Below, in pieces: positions 32,671 through 40,062 of a stretch of 64,000 bases of DNA. Position 1 is the first letter of the stretch, and each line of letters starts with the position of its first letter. This DNA comes from JABMMZ01 sp044368575. GTDB taxonomy: Bacteria; Bacteroidota; Bacteroidia; NS11-12g; UBA955. The position numbers and the translations under genes are program-made. The DNA is taken from contig JBIPPH010000002.1 of NCBI GenBank assembly GCA_044368575.1, forward strand, positions 40,850 to 104,849, in the 5' to 3' direction. The notes below the pieces were generated by a model, which did no database searches, had not been told where the DNA came from, and was given only the letters and a program-made list of their open reading frames with translations.

Positions 32671-33315
32671 CTACTTTATACTTTGTCTTTTATGCTGAAT
32701 CAAACTGATGATACTGGAGCCAATAAAAGCACCTAAAAAGGCCACAAACATATCCTTTTGAGCATCCCAAACATCGCCCTGAATACCCAAATAAGCAACG
32801 CCCTGGGCTTTGAAAAACACATCGGCCACAGCCCACTCAATGAGTTCATACATGCCACTGATTGATATTGTAATTTCAATGGGTATGATCCAAGACAAAC
32901 GTTTGGGCAATTGCCAGCAATTAATAAATAATTCACGCATGGGGTAAGCCAATACAAAACCAAAACTAAAATGCACTATTCTATCGTAATGGTTGCGACT
33001 GGTATGTAATTGTTCTTGCAACCAAAAGCCAAAGGGATTTTCCGCGTAGGTGTATTTTGAACCATATACATGCAAACACAAATACAGACACAACAATAAA
33101 CATGACAAATCACTGAACTGAAATCGCTTATTGGTAATAATTAAGAGCAACATGAACACTATGGGCAATGTGTTTTCTAGCAACCAATTGTTAAGGTCTG
33201 ATGTGCCAATTAAAGTGCTGATCCAAACCCCTACAAACAAGAGCAAAAAACCTTGTTGCCAAAGATTTTGGCGGAAAGGTGTTTTGTGCATTGATTCAGC
33301 GTTTGAAAAGGCCAT
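32671..33315 (-). CDS. DUF2238 (YjdF-like) membrane protein
   Basis: A 214-residue integral membrane protein with about six hydrophobic segments (LLLFVGVWISTLI, TLPIVFMLLLIITN, LSCLLLCLYLCLHVY, VHFSFGFVLAYPM, ITISISGMYELIEW, MFVAFLGAFIGSSIISL). The DUF2238 signature is NHYDRIVHFSFGF, with GVAYLGIQGDVWDAQKDM before the last helix. Its function is unknown. A TAAGTTTG box (complement of 33332-33339) lies 16 nt upstream. It is divergent from the next membrane protein gene. Confidence 0.85.
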   Translation of the reverse strand: MAFSNAESMHKTPFRQNLWQQGFLLLFVGVWISTLIGTSDLNNWLLENTLPIVFMLLLIITNKRFQFSDLSCLLLCLYLCLHVYGSKYTYAENPFGFWLQEQLHTSRNHYDRIVHFSFGFVLAYPMRELFINCWQLPKRLSWIIPIEITISISGMYELIEWAVADVFFKAQGVAYLGIQGDVWDAQKDMFVAFLGAFIGSSIISLIQHKRQSIK

Positions 33316-33331
33316 AGTAAAACGGGTTATT

Positions 33332-33339
33332 CAAACTTA
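33332..33339 (-). promoter_or_regulatory. -7 promoter box of the DUF2238 gene
   Basis: Minus-strand TAAGTTTG, 16 nt upstream of the ATG at 33315. Confidence 0.5.
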
Positions 33340-33404
33340 AGACATTTTAATTGACAATTCGCTATTTACTTTTAAAGATTGATAGATATCATGACAAAGA
33401 TGTT

Positions 33405-33412
33405 TATCTTTG
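33405..33412 (+). promoter_or_regulatory. -7 promoter box of the DUF6629-like gene
   Basis: TATCTTTG, a perfect TAnnTTTG, 16 nt before ATG 33429, facing away from the box of the divergent gene. Confidence 0.5.
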
Positions 33413-33428
33413 ATTAAAATTAAAAACT

Positions 33429-34112
33429 ATGTGTTTCTCTGCAAGCGCAAGCTTTACAGCTGCAACTGTTATTGGTGGCATTGGTTATGCAACACTCAGA
33501 TCTCAACCAAAGCCTCATCAAAAAGTATTTGCCAGCATACCTTTTTTATTTGCTGTACAACAATTGTGCGAAGGTTTTATCTGGTTAAGTTTCAACCACC
33601 AAGAATACTTGTTTTTTAGGGCGCCCTTTACGCTGATCTTTTTAATCTTTGCTTGGTCTATATGGCCCATATTTTTACCTTGGTCTATGATGGCCATGGA
33701 AACAGATAAAAATAAAAAACAGGTGCAATGGTATTTGTTACTTTTAGGTCTTGTAATAGGTATTAGTTCATTGTTCAGCATTGCATACAGACAACCTATG
33801 GCCTATGTATCAAATTTTCACATTGACTACATTTTACTACAAGCCAGTACTCAGCCTTTTTTATCAGATTTACATGCCTTATTCTATGTAATTTGCACCT
33901 TATTGCCGATGTTTTTAGCCAGCTACAAACCAGTTAGAGCCTTTGCCTATATTAACTTGTTGGCCTTCATTTTGGCCTTTGTGTTTTTCAAACAAGCCTT
34001 ACCAAGTACATGGTGCTTCTTTGCTGCCATTCTCAGTGGTGTTATTTACTGGATATTAAATCCTAAAAAAAACACCAATACTGATAAGCATCAGTCAAAC
34101 CTTGTAGAATAA
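33429..34112 (+). CDS. DUF6629-like membrane protein
   Basis: A 227-residue membrane protein with about seven hydrophobic segments. The N-terminus MCFSASASFTAATVIGGIG is the clear mark of the DUF6629 family, whose members start MCFSxxASF. FLFAVQQLCEGFIWLS and PFTLIFLIFAWSIWPIFLPW follow. The function is unknown. It is followed 35 nt later by an SDR gene on the same strand, but functional linkage is not evident. Confidence 0.8.
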   Translation: MCFSASASFTAATVIGGIGYATLRSQPKPHQKVFASIPFLFAVQQLCEGFIWLSFNHQEYLFFRAPFTLIFLIFAWSIWPIFLPWSMMAMETDKNKKQVQWYLLLLGLVIGISSLFSIAYRQPMAYVSNFHIDYILLQASTQPFLSDLHALFYVICTLLPMFLASYKPVRAFAYINLLAFILAFVFFKQALPSTWCFFAAILSGVIYWILNPKKNTNTDKHQSNLVE

Positions 34113-34147
34113 GCCCTAAGTTCGAACACAATAAAACCATCAAAACT

Positions 34148-34912
34148 ATGAAACTTCAAAACAAAACCGCCATTGTTACTGGCGCAGGCGCCGGATTAGG
34201 AAAAGCCATTTGTCAACTATTTGCTGCAGAAGGCTGTAAAGTAATGGCTGCAGATGTGCATCCTGAACGCTTAGAGGCCTTAAAACAATCTCTTCAAACA
34301 TTGGGATATACGATAACAACATGCACTGTTGATGTAGCAAATCAAAGCTCAGTCAAAGCGATGATTGATCAAGCCATGAGCACTTATGGCCAAATTGATG
34401 TTTTAGTGAACAATGCCGGTGTAATGGATAATTTTGAACCTGTTGGCGATTGCCCTGACAGCACTTGGAATAAGGTGATGAATATCAATTTAAATGGTGT
34501 GTATTACGCCATGAATGCCGCTGTACCACATATGCTTAAAGCAGGTAAAGGCAGTATAATTAATGTCGCTTCAATAGGCGGTTTATTTGGCGCTAGAGCT
34601 GGTGCCGCTTATACAACAAGTAAACACGCTGTTATTGGCTTAAGTAAAAACACAGGTTATATGTATGCTAAATTGGGTATACGTTGCAATGCCATAGCAC
34701 CTGGTGCCATGGAAACTCAAATTGCAGAATCTATGGACATGAGTAAAATTACAGCTTTAGTCAACGAACGCATTATGCCAGGCATGGCGCTTAATCCGCG
34801 TACATCGAACCCAACTGAGGTGGCTCAAGTAGCATTGTTTTTAGCCTCAGATGATTCAAGCTTTGTGAATGCTTCTGTGGTAACTGCTGATGGCGGTTGG
34901 TCTGCTTATTAA
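34148..34912 (+). CDS. Short-chain dehydrogenase/reductase
   Basis: A classical SDR of 254 residues, NAD(P)-dependent. The nucleotide-binding loop is TGAGAGLG (11-18), structural NNAG is at 88-91, and the catalytic set is Ser142, Tyr155 and Lys159 (YTTSK). The acidic residue Asp36 after the second strand (MAADVH) suggests NAD(H) preference. The C-terminus VVTADGGWSAY matches the usual DGG ending. The substrate cannot be told from sequence; close types include glucose/3-oxoacyl reductases and related alcohol dehydrogenases. Confidence 0.88.
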   Translation: MKLQNKTAIVTGAGAGLGKAICQLFAAEGCKVMAADVHPERLEALKQSLQTLGYTITTCTVDVANQSSVKAMIDQAMSTYGQIDVLVNNAGVMDNFEPVGDCPDSTWNKVMNINLNGVYYAMNAAVPHMLKAGKGSIINVASIGGLFGARAGAAYTTSKHAVIGLSKNTGYMYAKLGIRCNAIAPGAMETQIAESMDMSKITALVNERIMPGMALNPRTSNPTEVAQVALFLASDDSSFVNASVVTADGGWSAY

Positions 34913-34954
34913 ATTTAGTTGCAATAAATGCTAAGGCTATAGCGTTCAAATGTT

Positions 34955-35437
34955 ATGAAACTCTCAAAGTATTTACTCGCTTTTCTGATGCTCATAAGTG
35001 TTCAAAAACTATCTGCTCAAGTAAACTTTAAAGATAGCCAAGAATTGGATTTAAGGATCAGGCAATTCATTACGGATACTAGTACTTACAGCTATTATGA
35101 TCCTGATGATAGCAATAAATTAAAACTAGGTAAAATAGATAGAATTGGAGCATTTAACAGACAATGTAAACTTACTTATAGTGCGCAAATTGAAGACACC
35201 ATCGCCAAATTCAAAAAAAATTCAACCATCTACAAATACCATACTTACATGGTTCCTGTTGATGAATATGGATTATGGGATTTTGAAAATGTAGAGGGTG
35301 GCGGTGGCTCTCAATACTACTTTGAAAATGAAAGATGCAAAAAAAGACCTATGGTAATTTATAATTGGCGTATAGATATGTTTCCCGGATTAATCTATGT
35401 TGAGGTGATAACAGGTCACAATAACTGCCTTTTTTAA
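34955..35437 (+). CDS. Secreted protein of a tandem paralogous pair, copy 1
   Basis: A 160-residue exported protein (signal peptide ending near KLSAQ, residue 22). I do not recognise the family. It is a clear paralogue of the next gene: shared blocks include FITDTSTYSY, DDSNKLKLGKIDR, FNR, VDEYGLWDFENVEGGGGS and NWRIDM..PGLIYVEVITGHNNC. The density of Asp, Tyr and Trp and the two cysteine positions near the C-terminus (ERCKKRP and NNC) suggest a disulfide-stabilised small domain. A 73-nt spacer separates the pair. Confidence 0.65.
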   Translation: MKLSKYLLAFLMLISVQKLSAQVNFKDSQELDLRIRQFITDTSTYSYYDPDDSNKLKLGKIDRIGAFNRQCKLTYSAQIEDTIAKFKKNSTIYKYHTYMVPVDEYGLWDFENVEGGGGSQYYFENERCKKRPMVIYNWRIDMFPGLIYVEVITGHNNCLF

Positions 35438-35522
35438 CCTTTTTCGAGAAGCAATTACAAACTATTGGGAATTGAAATTTTTATTTCAAAATTTATACTA
35501 GAACTTTGAGGTGTTTTTAAAT

Positions 35523-36005
35523 ATGAAATTTTATCGTCTCTTATTGCCTTTACTCATCTTTCATTTTAACCATATTCATGCGCAAGTTGCTTATGTTGAC
35601 AGCGCTGAAATTGATGCTCAAGTAATGAACTTTATTACTGATACAAGCACTTACAGTTATGTAGATGCAGATGATAGCAATAAAGTTAAATGGGGCAAAG
35701 TTGATCGAATGGATAAGTTCAATAGGCATGTAAAAGTTCAACACATAACTGCCTTATCAGACAGCATTGTAGCCATCACCAAAAAAGAAGTGGTATACAA
35801 AGTCAATGTCTATGTTATTGGGGTTGATGAATATGGTCGTTTTGATTTTGATGAAGTCATTGGAGGGTCAGGTACTGCACAATTTTACGATAATGACGAT
35901 TGCATCAAAAGGCCATTAGTTTGGTACAATTGGCGCTTTGATCCCAATATGCCTGGATATTTATACATTGATGTAGTTACAGGCTACAACAACTGTTACT
36001 ATTAG
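35523..36005 (+). CDS. Secreted protein of a tandem paralogous pair, copy 2
   Basis: A 160-residue exported protein, paralogous to the preceding gene over its whole length: ITDTSTYSYVDADDSNKVKWG, then KVDRMDKFNRHVKVQ, VDEYGRFDFDEVIGGSG, DDCIKRPLVWYNWRFD and VVTGYNNCYY. Both copies keep the two C-terminal cysteines. The signal peptide ends near HAQ (residue 22). ATG 35523 is preferred over GTG 35511. The function is unknown. The stop overlaps by 4 nt the stop of the convergent lipoprotein gene. Confidence 0.65.
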   Translation: MKFYRLLLPLLIFHFNHIHAQVAYVDSAEIDAQVMNFITDTSTYSYVDADDSNKVKWGKVDRMDKFNRHVKVQHITALSDSIVAITKKEVVYKVNVYVIGVDEYGRFDFDEVIGGSGTAQFYDNDDCIKRPLVWYNWRFDPNMPGYLYIDVVTGYNNCYY

Positions 36006-36439
36006 GCTTTACTATTTACCCAATGAATTTTAAATGCCTTGTAGTAAGGCTCAAACAATAGGATTTTACAAGCTCTACTGCTGTAGGTTTGCGCTGTTTT
36101 ACTCTGTTGAATGGTATAGGCAATGCGAATGGTATTGCCTTTGTAAACAACGCGATTGATTTGAATGGTTTGCGCATAAGCAGTGGTTTTTAACACCAAG
36201 GCACTCGCCCATTGAATATTAAAATCAATAGGTGTAAGCTTATTGTTAAGTCCCATAACTGCAGCAGGTGCAAACACAGAATCAAACTCAACTTGAGCAG
36301 TCATTTGCAATTGAAACTGATTGGTATCTAAAACAGTGTTTTTAACAAAATAAGACTCCGCTGTGGTATACACAATTGCCTGCTTTTTAGTAGAACAAGC
36401 AGCACATGAAAGCAAAGCCAAAATGAAAAGCAAACGCAT
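36002..36439 (-). CDS. Small lipoprotein of unknown function
   Basis: A 145-residue lipoprotein; the signal sequence MRLLFILALLSCAACS has lipobox CAAC (Cys15). The mature part is beta-rich (QLQMTAQVEFDSVF, IQWASALVLKTTAYAQ, NRVVYKGNTIRIAYTIQ) and lacks recognisable motifs. The start is supported by a perfect -7 promoter box TAAATTTG 4 nt upstream on the minus strand. Confidence 0.65.
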   Translation of the reverse strand: MRLLFILALLSCAACSTKKQAIVYTTAESYFVKNTVLDTNQFQLQMTAQVEFDSVFAPAAVMGLNNKLTPIDFNIQWASALVLKTTAYAQTIQINRVVYKGNTIRIAYTIQQSKTAQTYSSRACKILLFEPYYKAFKIHWVNSKA

Positions 36440-36443
36440 AAAA

Positions 36444-36451
36444 CAAATTTA
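36444..36451 (-). promoter_or_regulatory. -7 promoter box abutting the lipoprotein start
   Basis: Minus-strand TAAATTTG ends 4 nt (tttt) before the ATG at 36439. Confidence 0.5.
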
Positions 36452-36509
36452 ATTGAATTAGCCTACTTACAACTATTTTTTTAGCTGATTTTCCGTTTAT
36501 TTTGCATCA

Positions 36510-38201
36510 ATGAATCAGCAAATTATTGAATGCGTACCGAATTTTAGCGAAGGCGTAGATGCTAATGTGATCAAACAAATTACCAATGCCATTGAATCTG
36601 TTGATGGTGTTAGGCTTCTGCATGTGGACATGGGCAAAGCAACCAACAGAACGGTAGTTACCTTTGCAGGTGAACCAGCTCAAGTGGTAGAAGCGGCCTA
36701 TTTAGGCATACAAAAAGCGGCTGAACTCATAGACATGCGCCATCACAAAGGAGAACATCCACGCATGGGTGCAACAGACGTTTGCCCTTTGGTTCCTGTA
36801 AGCAATATCAGCATGGAAGAAACAGCTGAATGGGCTAAAAAATTAGGCGCACGCGTAGGCAATGAATTAAATATACCAGTGTACTTATATGAAGCTGCTC
36901 AAAGCAATCCTGAGCGCAAAAACTTATCAGTTATAAGAGCAGGTGAATACGAAGGCTTTGCGAAAAAAATTCAAGAACCAGCTTGGCAACCAGACTATGG
37001 CCCAAATACTTTGCCTGCTAAACACGGCGCCACTGTTATAGGTGCAAGAGATTTCTTAATTGCCTACAATATCAACCTCAATACCAAATCAACGCGTATA
37101 GCCAACAGAATTGCTTTTGATGTAAGAGAAGCTGGCCGCGTAAAACGCGAAGGCAATCCCATTTCAGGCAAGATTGTAACAGATGCCAATGGCGAACCAG
37201 TAAGGATACCAGGCACTTTAAAATCTGTTAAAGCAATAGGTTGGTACATTGAAGAATACGGTATGGCTCAAATCAGCATGAACCTTACCAACTACAACAT
37301 CACATCTATCCACCAAGCGTTTGATGAAGTTTGCAAAAAAGCCCAAGAGCGCGGTGTTATTGTAACCGGCAGTGAATTGGTTGGTTTATTACCTTTGCAA
37401 CCCATACTTGACGCTGGAAAACACTATCTACAAAAACAAGGTAGAAGTATTGGCGTCAGTCAAAATGAATTGATTGAAATTGCTATTCAGTCTTTAGGCT
37501 TGAATCAATTAAGTCCTTTTAATCATCAAGAACGCATTATTGAGTACGCCCTCAAACAAAACAGCGGCAAACAACTCGTTGACCTCAGCATCACAGACTT
37601 TGTAAATGAAACAGCCAGCGAGAGCCCTGCTCCAGGTGGTGGATCTGTAAGTGCACTATGTGCTGCAATCGGCACAGGTTTAGGGGCAATGGTGGCCAAT
37701 TTAAGTGCAGATAAACGCGGTTGGGAAGACCGCACAGAAGAGTTCTCTTCATGGGCTGTAAAAGCACAAGACATTAAAGACCAACTCTTATACCTCATTG
37801 ACGAAGACACTAAAGCTTTTAATGGCATTATGAATGCCTTTCAATTGCCTAAGAGCACTGATCAAGAAAAAGCAGTGCGCTCTGCCGCTATTGAATCAGC
37901 TTCAGTTTATGCCACAGAAATTCCATTAAAAACCATGCAAGTTGCCTACTCTGCCATTCCTTGTTTGGAGTATATGGTCAACAATGGTAACCCCAACAGT
38001 ATAACGGATGCTGGTGTTGGTTTACTCTGCATTAAAACAGCTGTCAGAGGCGCCTATTTCAATGTGATGGTAAATGCCAAAGGTTTAAAAAACAAAGTGC
38101 AAGCAGAAGGCTTTGCCAATGAAGCCAAAACCATTTTGGCCAAGAACCACCAAGAGATTGATACTATCCTTGAAGCAGTTGAAAAAGCTGTAGCGTTTTA
38201 A
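36510..38201 (+). CDS. ftcD: Bifunctional glutamate formimidoyltransferase/formimidoyl-THF cyclodeaminase
   Basis: FtcD ends histidine degradation by moving the formimino group from formiminoglutamate to tetrahydrofolate and then deaminating it. At 563 residues it is the fused form, as in animals and many Bacteroidota. The transferase half opens IIECVPNFSEG and has HHKGEHPRMGATDVCP with the catalytic histidine; LIAYNINL and GRVKREG follow. The cyclodeaminase half (about 355-555) has FVNETASESPAPGGGSVSAL and its helical bundle. No other hut gene is present nearby. TTATTTTG, one base off the -7 consensus, ends 5 nt before the ATG. Confidence 0.93.
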   Translation: MNQQIIECVPNFSEGVDANVIKQITNAIESVDGVRLLHVDMGKATNRTVVTFAGEPAQVVEAAYLGIQKAAELIDMRHHKGEHPRMGATDVCPLVPVSNISMEETAEWAKKLGARVGNELNIPVYLYEAAQSNPERKNLSVIRAGEYEGFAKKIQEPAWQPDYGPNTLPAKHGATVIGARDFLIAYNINLNTKSTRIANRIAFDVREAGRVKREGNPISGKIVTDANGEPVRIPGTLKSVKAIGWYIEEYGMAQISMNLTNYNITSIHQAFDEVCKKAQERGVIVTGSELVGLLPLQPILDAGKHYLQKQGRSIGVSQNELIEIAIQSLGLNQLSPFNHQERIIEYALKQNSGKQLVDLSITDFVNETASESPAPGGGSVSALCAAIGTGLGAMVANLSADKRGWEDRTEEFSSWAVKAQDIKDQLLYLIDEDTKAFNGIMNAFQLPKSTDQEKAVRSAAIESASVYATEIPLKTMQVAYSAIPCLEYMVNNGNPNSITDAGVGLLCIKTAVRGAYFNVMVNAKGLKNKVQAEGFANEAKTILAKNHQEIDTILEAVEKAVAF

Positions 38202-38233
38202 AACATTTAGAGGTTTAAATTGTCATATCTAAT

Positions 38234-38713
38234 ATGGCCATTTATTCCATTACCTCTGTTCAAAAATTACCCATCAGCTTAGACCAAGCTTGGGCATTTT
38301 TATCTTCTCCTCATAATTTAAAAACCATCACCCCACCGCATATGGGATTCAAAATCACCAATGAAGTGGCGCCTACAGACACCATGTTTGCAGGTCAAAT
38401 TATCGTTTATAAATTATCGCCCTTAAAAGGTTATACCACCGAATGGGTAACAGAAATTACCCATGTTAAAAATGGCGAATACTTTATTGATGAACAAAGG
38501 TTTGGGCCTTATGCGTTGTGGCATCACAAACACAGTTTAACACCCATTGAAGGCGGCGTATTAATGCACGATGTTGTTCACTATAAATTACCCCTTGGTT
38601 TTTTAGGCAGAATAGCCCACGCCCTGTTTGTGAAGAAACAAATTCAGAACATCTTCGACTACCGCACTCAACAACTTGAATTGTTATTTGGAATCTACCC
38701 AGCGGCCAAGTAA
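38234..38713 (+). CDS. SRPBCC-family ligand-binding protein
   Basis: A 159-residue START-like (SRPBCC) protein. The fold is visible in LPISLDQAWAFLSSPHNLKTITPPHMGF, shown by the polyketide-cyclase-type opening, then the strand GYTTEWVTEITHV and the C-terminal helix LFVKKQIQNIFDYRTQQLELLF. Bacteroidota proteins of this group are annotated as cell-division-inhibitor-like or ligand-binding; the ligand is unknown. The TAA stop at 38711-38713 is simultaneously the first three bases of a perfect TAnnTTTG box for the next gene. Confidence 0.8.
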   Translation: MAIYSITSVQKLPISLDQAWAFLSSPHNLKTITPPHMGFKITNEVAPTDTMFAGQIIVYKLSPLKGYTTEWVTEITHVKNGEYFIDEQRFGPYALWHHKHSLTPIEGGVLMHDVVHYKLPLGFLGRIAHALFVKKQIQNIFDYRTQQLELLFGIYPAAK

Positions 38714-38718
38714 TTTTG
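38711..38718 (+). promoter_or_regulatory. -7 promoter box overlapping an upstream stop codon
   Basis: TAATTTTG: its TAA is the stop codon of the SRPBCC gene and its TTTG ends 6 nt before ATG 38725. A similar arrangement occurs upstream of folA. Confidence 0.5.
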
Positions 38719-38724
38719 AAGCGC

Positions 38725-39114
38725 ATGGCGCTTGACATCGAATCCTTTAGAAACTATTGCCTAAGCCTTGACTACGTTTGGGAAGATTGTCCGTTTGGGC
38801 CTGACCACTTAGTGTTTAAAATTCATAAAAAAATGTTTGCCTTGTGCAGTATCTCTGATTTTGGCTCAGTTAATTTAAAGTGTGATCCAGAACAAGCCGT
38901 TGAATTACGCGAGGCCTATCCCGATCAAATCAAAGCAGCTTGGCACATGAATAAAACCCATTGGAACACCATTGATGCCAACAGTTTACCTGCCCCACTC
39001 ATACAAAGCTTAACCTTAAACAGTTATGAGTTGGTTAAAAAAAGTTTGAGCAAAAAAGCCAAGGCTGAATTGGCTTTTGATAATTCCTATAAAACCACTA
39101 ACATTGAAACCTAA
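38725..39114 (+). CDS. MmcQ/YjbR family protein
   Basis: A 129-residue member of the MmcQ/YjbR group, whose fold resembles the double-wing DNA-binding type though its role is not established. Landmarks: ESFRNYCLSLDYVWEDCPFGPDHLVFKI in pieces, KKMFALCSI, NLKCDPEQAVELRE and MNKTHWNTI. ATG 38725 is chosen; the TTG at 38716 is part of the promoter box. fabD begins 2 nt after the stop, so this small gene leads or joins the fabD transcript. Confidence 0.85.
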   Translation: MALDIESFRNYCLSLDYVWEDCPFGPDHLVFKIHKKMFALCSISDFGSVNLKCDPEQAVELREAYPDQIKAAWHMNKTHWNTIDANSLPAPLIQSLTLNSYELVKKSLSKKAKAELAFDNSYKTTNIET

Positions 39115-39116
39115 TT

Positions 39117-39995
39117 ATGAGTAAAAGAGCATATGTATTTCCAGGTCAAGGTGCCCAATTTGTAGGCATGGGAAAAGACCTTTACGAACAACATCCATTG
39201 GCTAAAACCATGTTTGATCAAGCCAATGAAATCTTAGGCTTTAACATTACTGAAGAAATGTTCAACGGTACTGATGAAGGGCTTAAGCAAACCCGTATTA
39301 CGCAACCAGCTGTATTTTTGCATTCAGTTATTGCTGCCAAATGTTTAGGTGATAGCTTTCAACCTGATATGGTTGCAGGCCACAGCTTAGGCGAATTTTC
39401 TGCCTTGGTAGCCAACGGTGTATTGAGTTTTGAAGACGGCTTAAAACTCGTATACAAACGTGCAATGGCGATGCAAGCTGCATGCGAACTTAAACCAAGT
39501 ACTATGGCCGCTGTTTTAGGTCTAGAAGACGAAAAAGTAGAAACTATTTGCGAAGGCATAGAAAACGGTGTGGTAGTAGCAGCCAATTACAATTGCCCTG
39601 GTCAATTAGTGATCTCAGGTGATGTGGATGCCATTAACAACGCTTGCGAACAACTTAAAGCCGCAGGTGCTAAACGCGCTTTGGTATTACAAGTTGGCGG
39701 TGCCTTCCATTCGCCATTAATGAAGCCCGCTGAAGACGAATTAGCTCAAGCTATAGAACAAACTCAATTCAACACCCCAATCTGCCCAGTATACCAAAAC
39801 GTAAGTGCAGAAGCCGTGTCTGATCCTAATCTGATCAAAGCCAATTTACTTAAACAATTAACTGCACCCGTTAAATGGACGCAATGTGTGCAAGCAATGG
39901 TTAAAGACGGTGCTACACAATTCACTGAATTAGGCCCTGGCAAAGTATTGCAAGGCTTGGTGAAAAAGATTGCCCCTGAAGCAGAAATCATTTAA
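39117..39995 (+). CDS. fabD: Malonyl-CoA-ACP transacylase
   Basis: FabD loads malonyl groups onto acyl carrier protein for fatty-acid synthesis. In 292 residues the active-site serine lies in AGHSLGEF (Ser90), Arg115 is in YKRAMAMQ and the catalytic histidine in GGAFHSPLM (His198). The N-terminal FPGQGAQFVGMG is typical. Here fabD is separated from other fab genes and instead follows the YjbR gene. A strong hairpin terminator lies between it and the convergent malic enzyme gene. Confidence 0.95.
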   Translation: MSKRAYVFPGQGAQFVGMGKDLYEQHPLAKTMFDQANEILGFNITEEMFNGTDEGLKQTRITQPAVFLHSVIAAKCLGDSFQPDMVAGHSLGEFSALVANGVLSFEDGLKLVYKRAMAMQAACELKPSTMAAVLGLEDEKVETICEGIENGVVVAANYNCPGQLVISGDVDAINNACEQLKAAGAKRALVLQVGGAFHSPLMKPAEDELAQAIEQTQFNTPICPVYQNVSAEAVSDPNLIKANLLKQLTAPVKWTQCVQAMVKDGATQFTELGPGKVLQGLVKKIAPEAEII

Positions 39996-40014
39996 TTATA
40001 AAACCCTACTACAA

Positions 40015-40048
40015 TAAAAAAGGCTGCCAATATTGACAGCCTTTTTTT
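40015..40048. terminator. Bidirectional terminator between fabD and maeB
   Basis: AAAAAAGGCTG and CAGCCTTTTTTT with an inner CAATATTG palindrome and one mismatch. A-tract and T-tract flank the stem on both sides, so it can serve both convergent genes. Confidence 0.85.
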
Positions 40049-40062
40049 ATGCCTTAAGCTAA

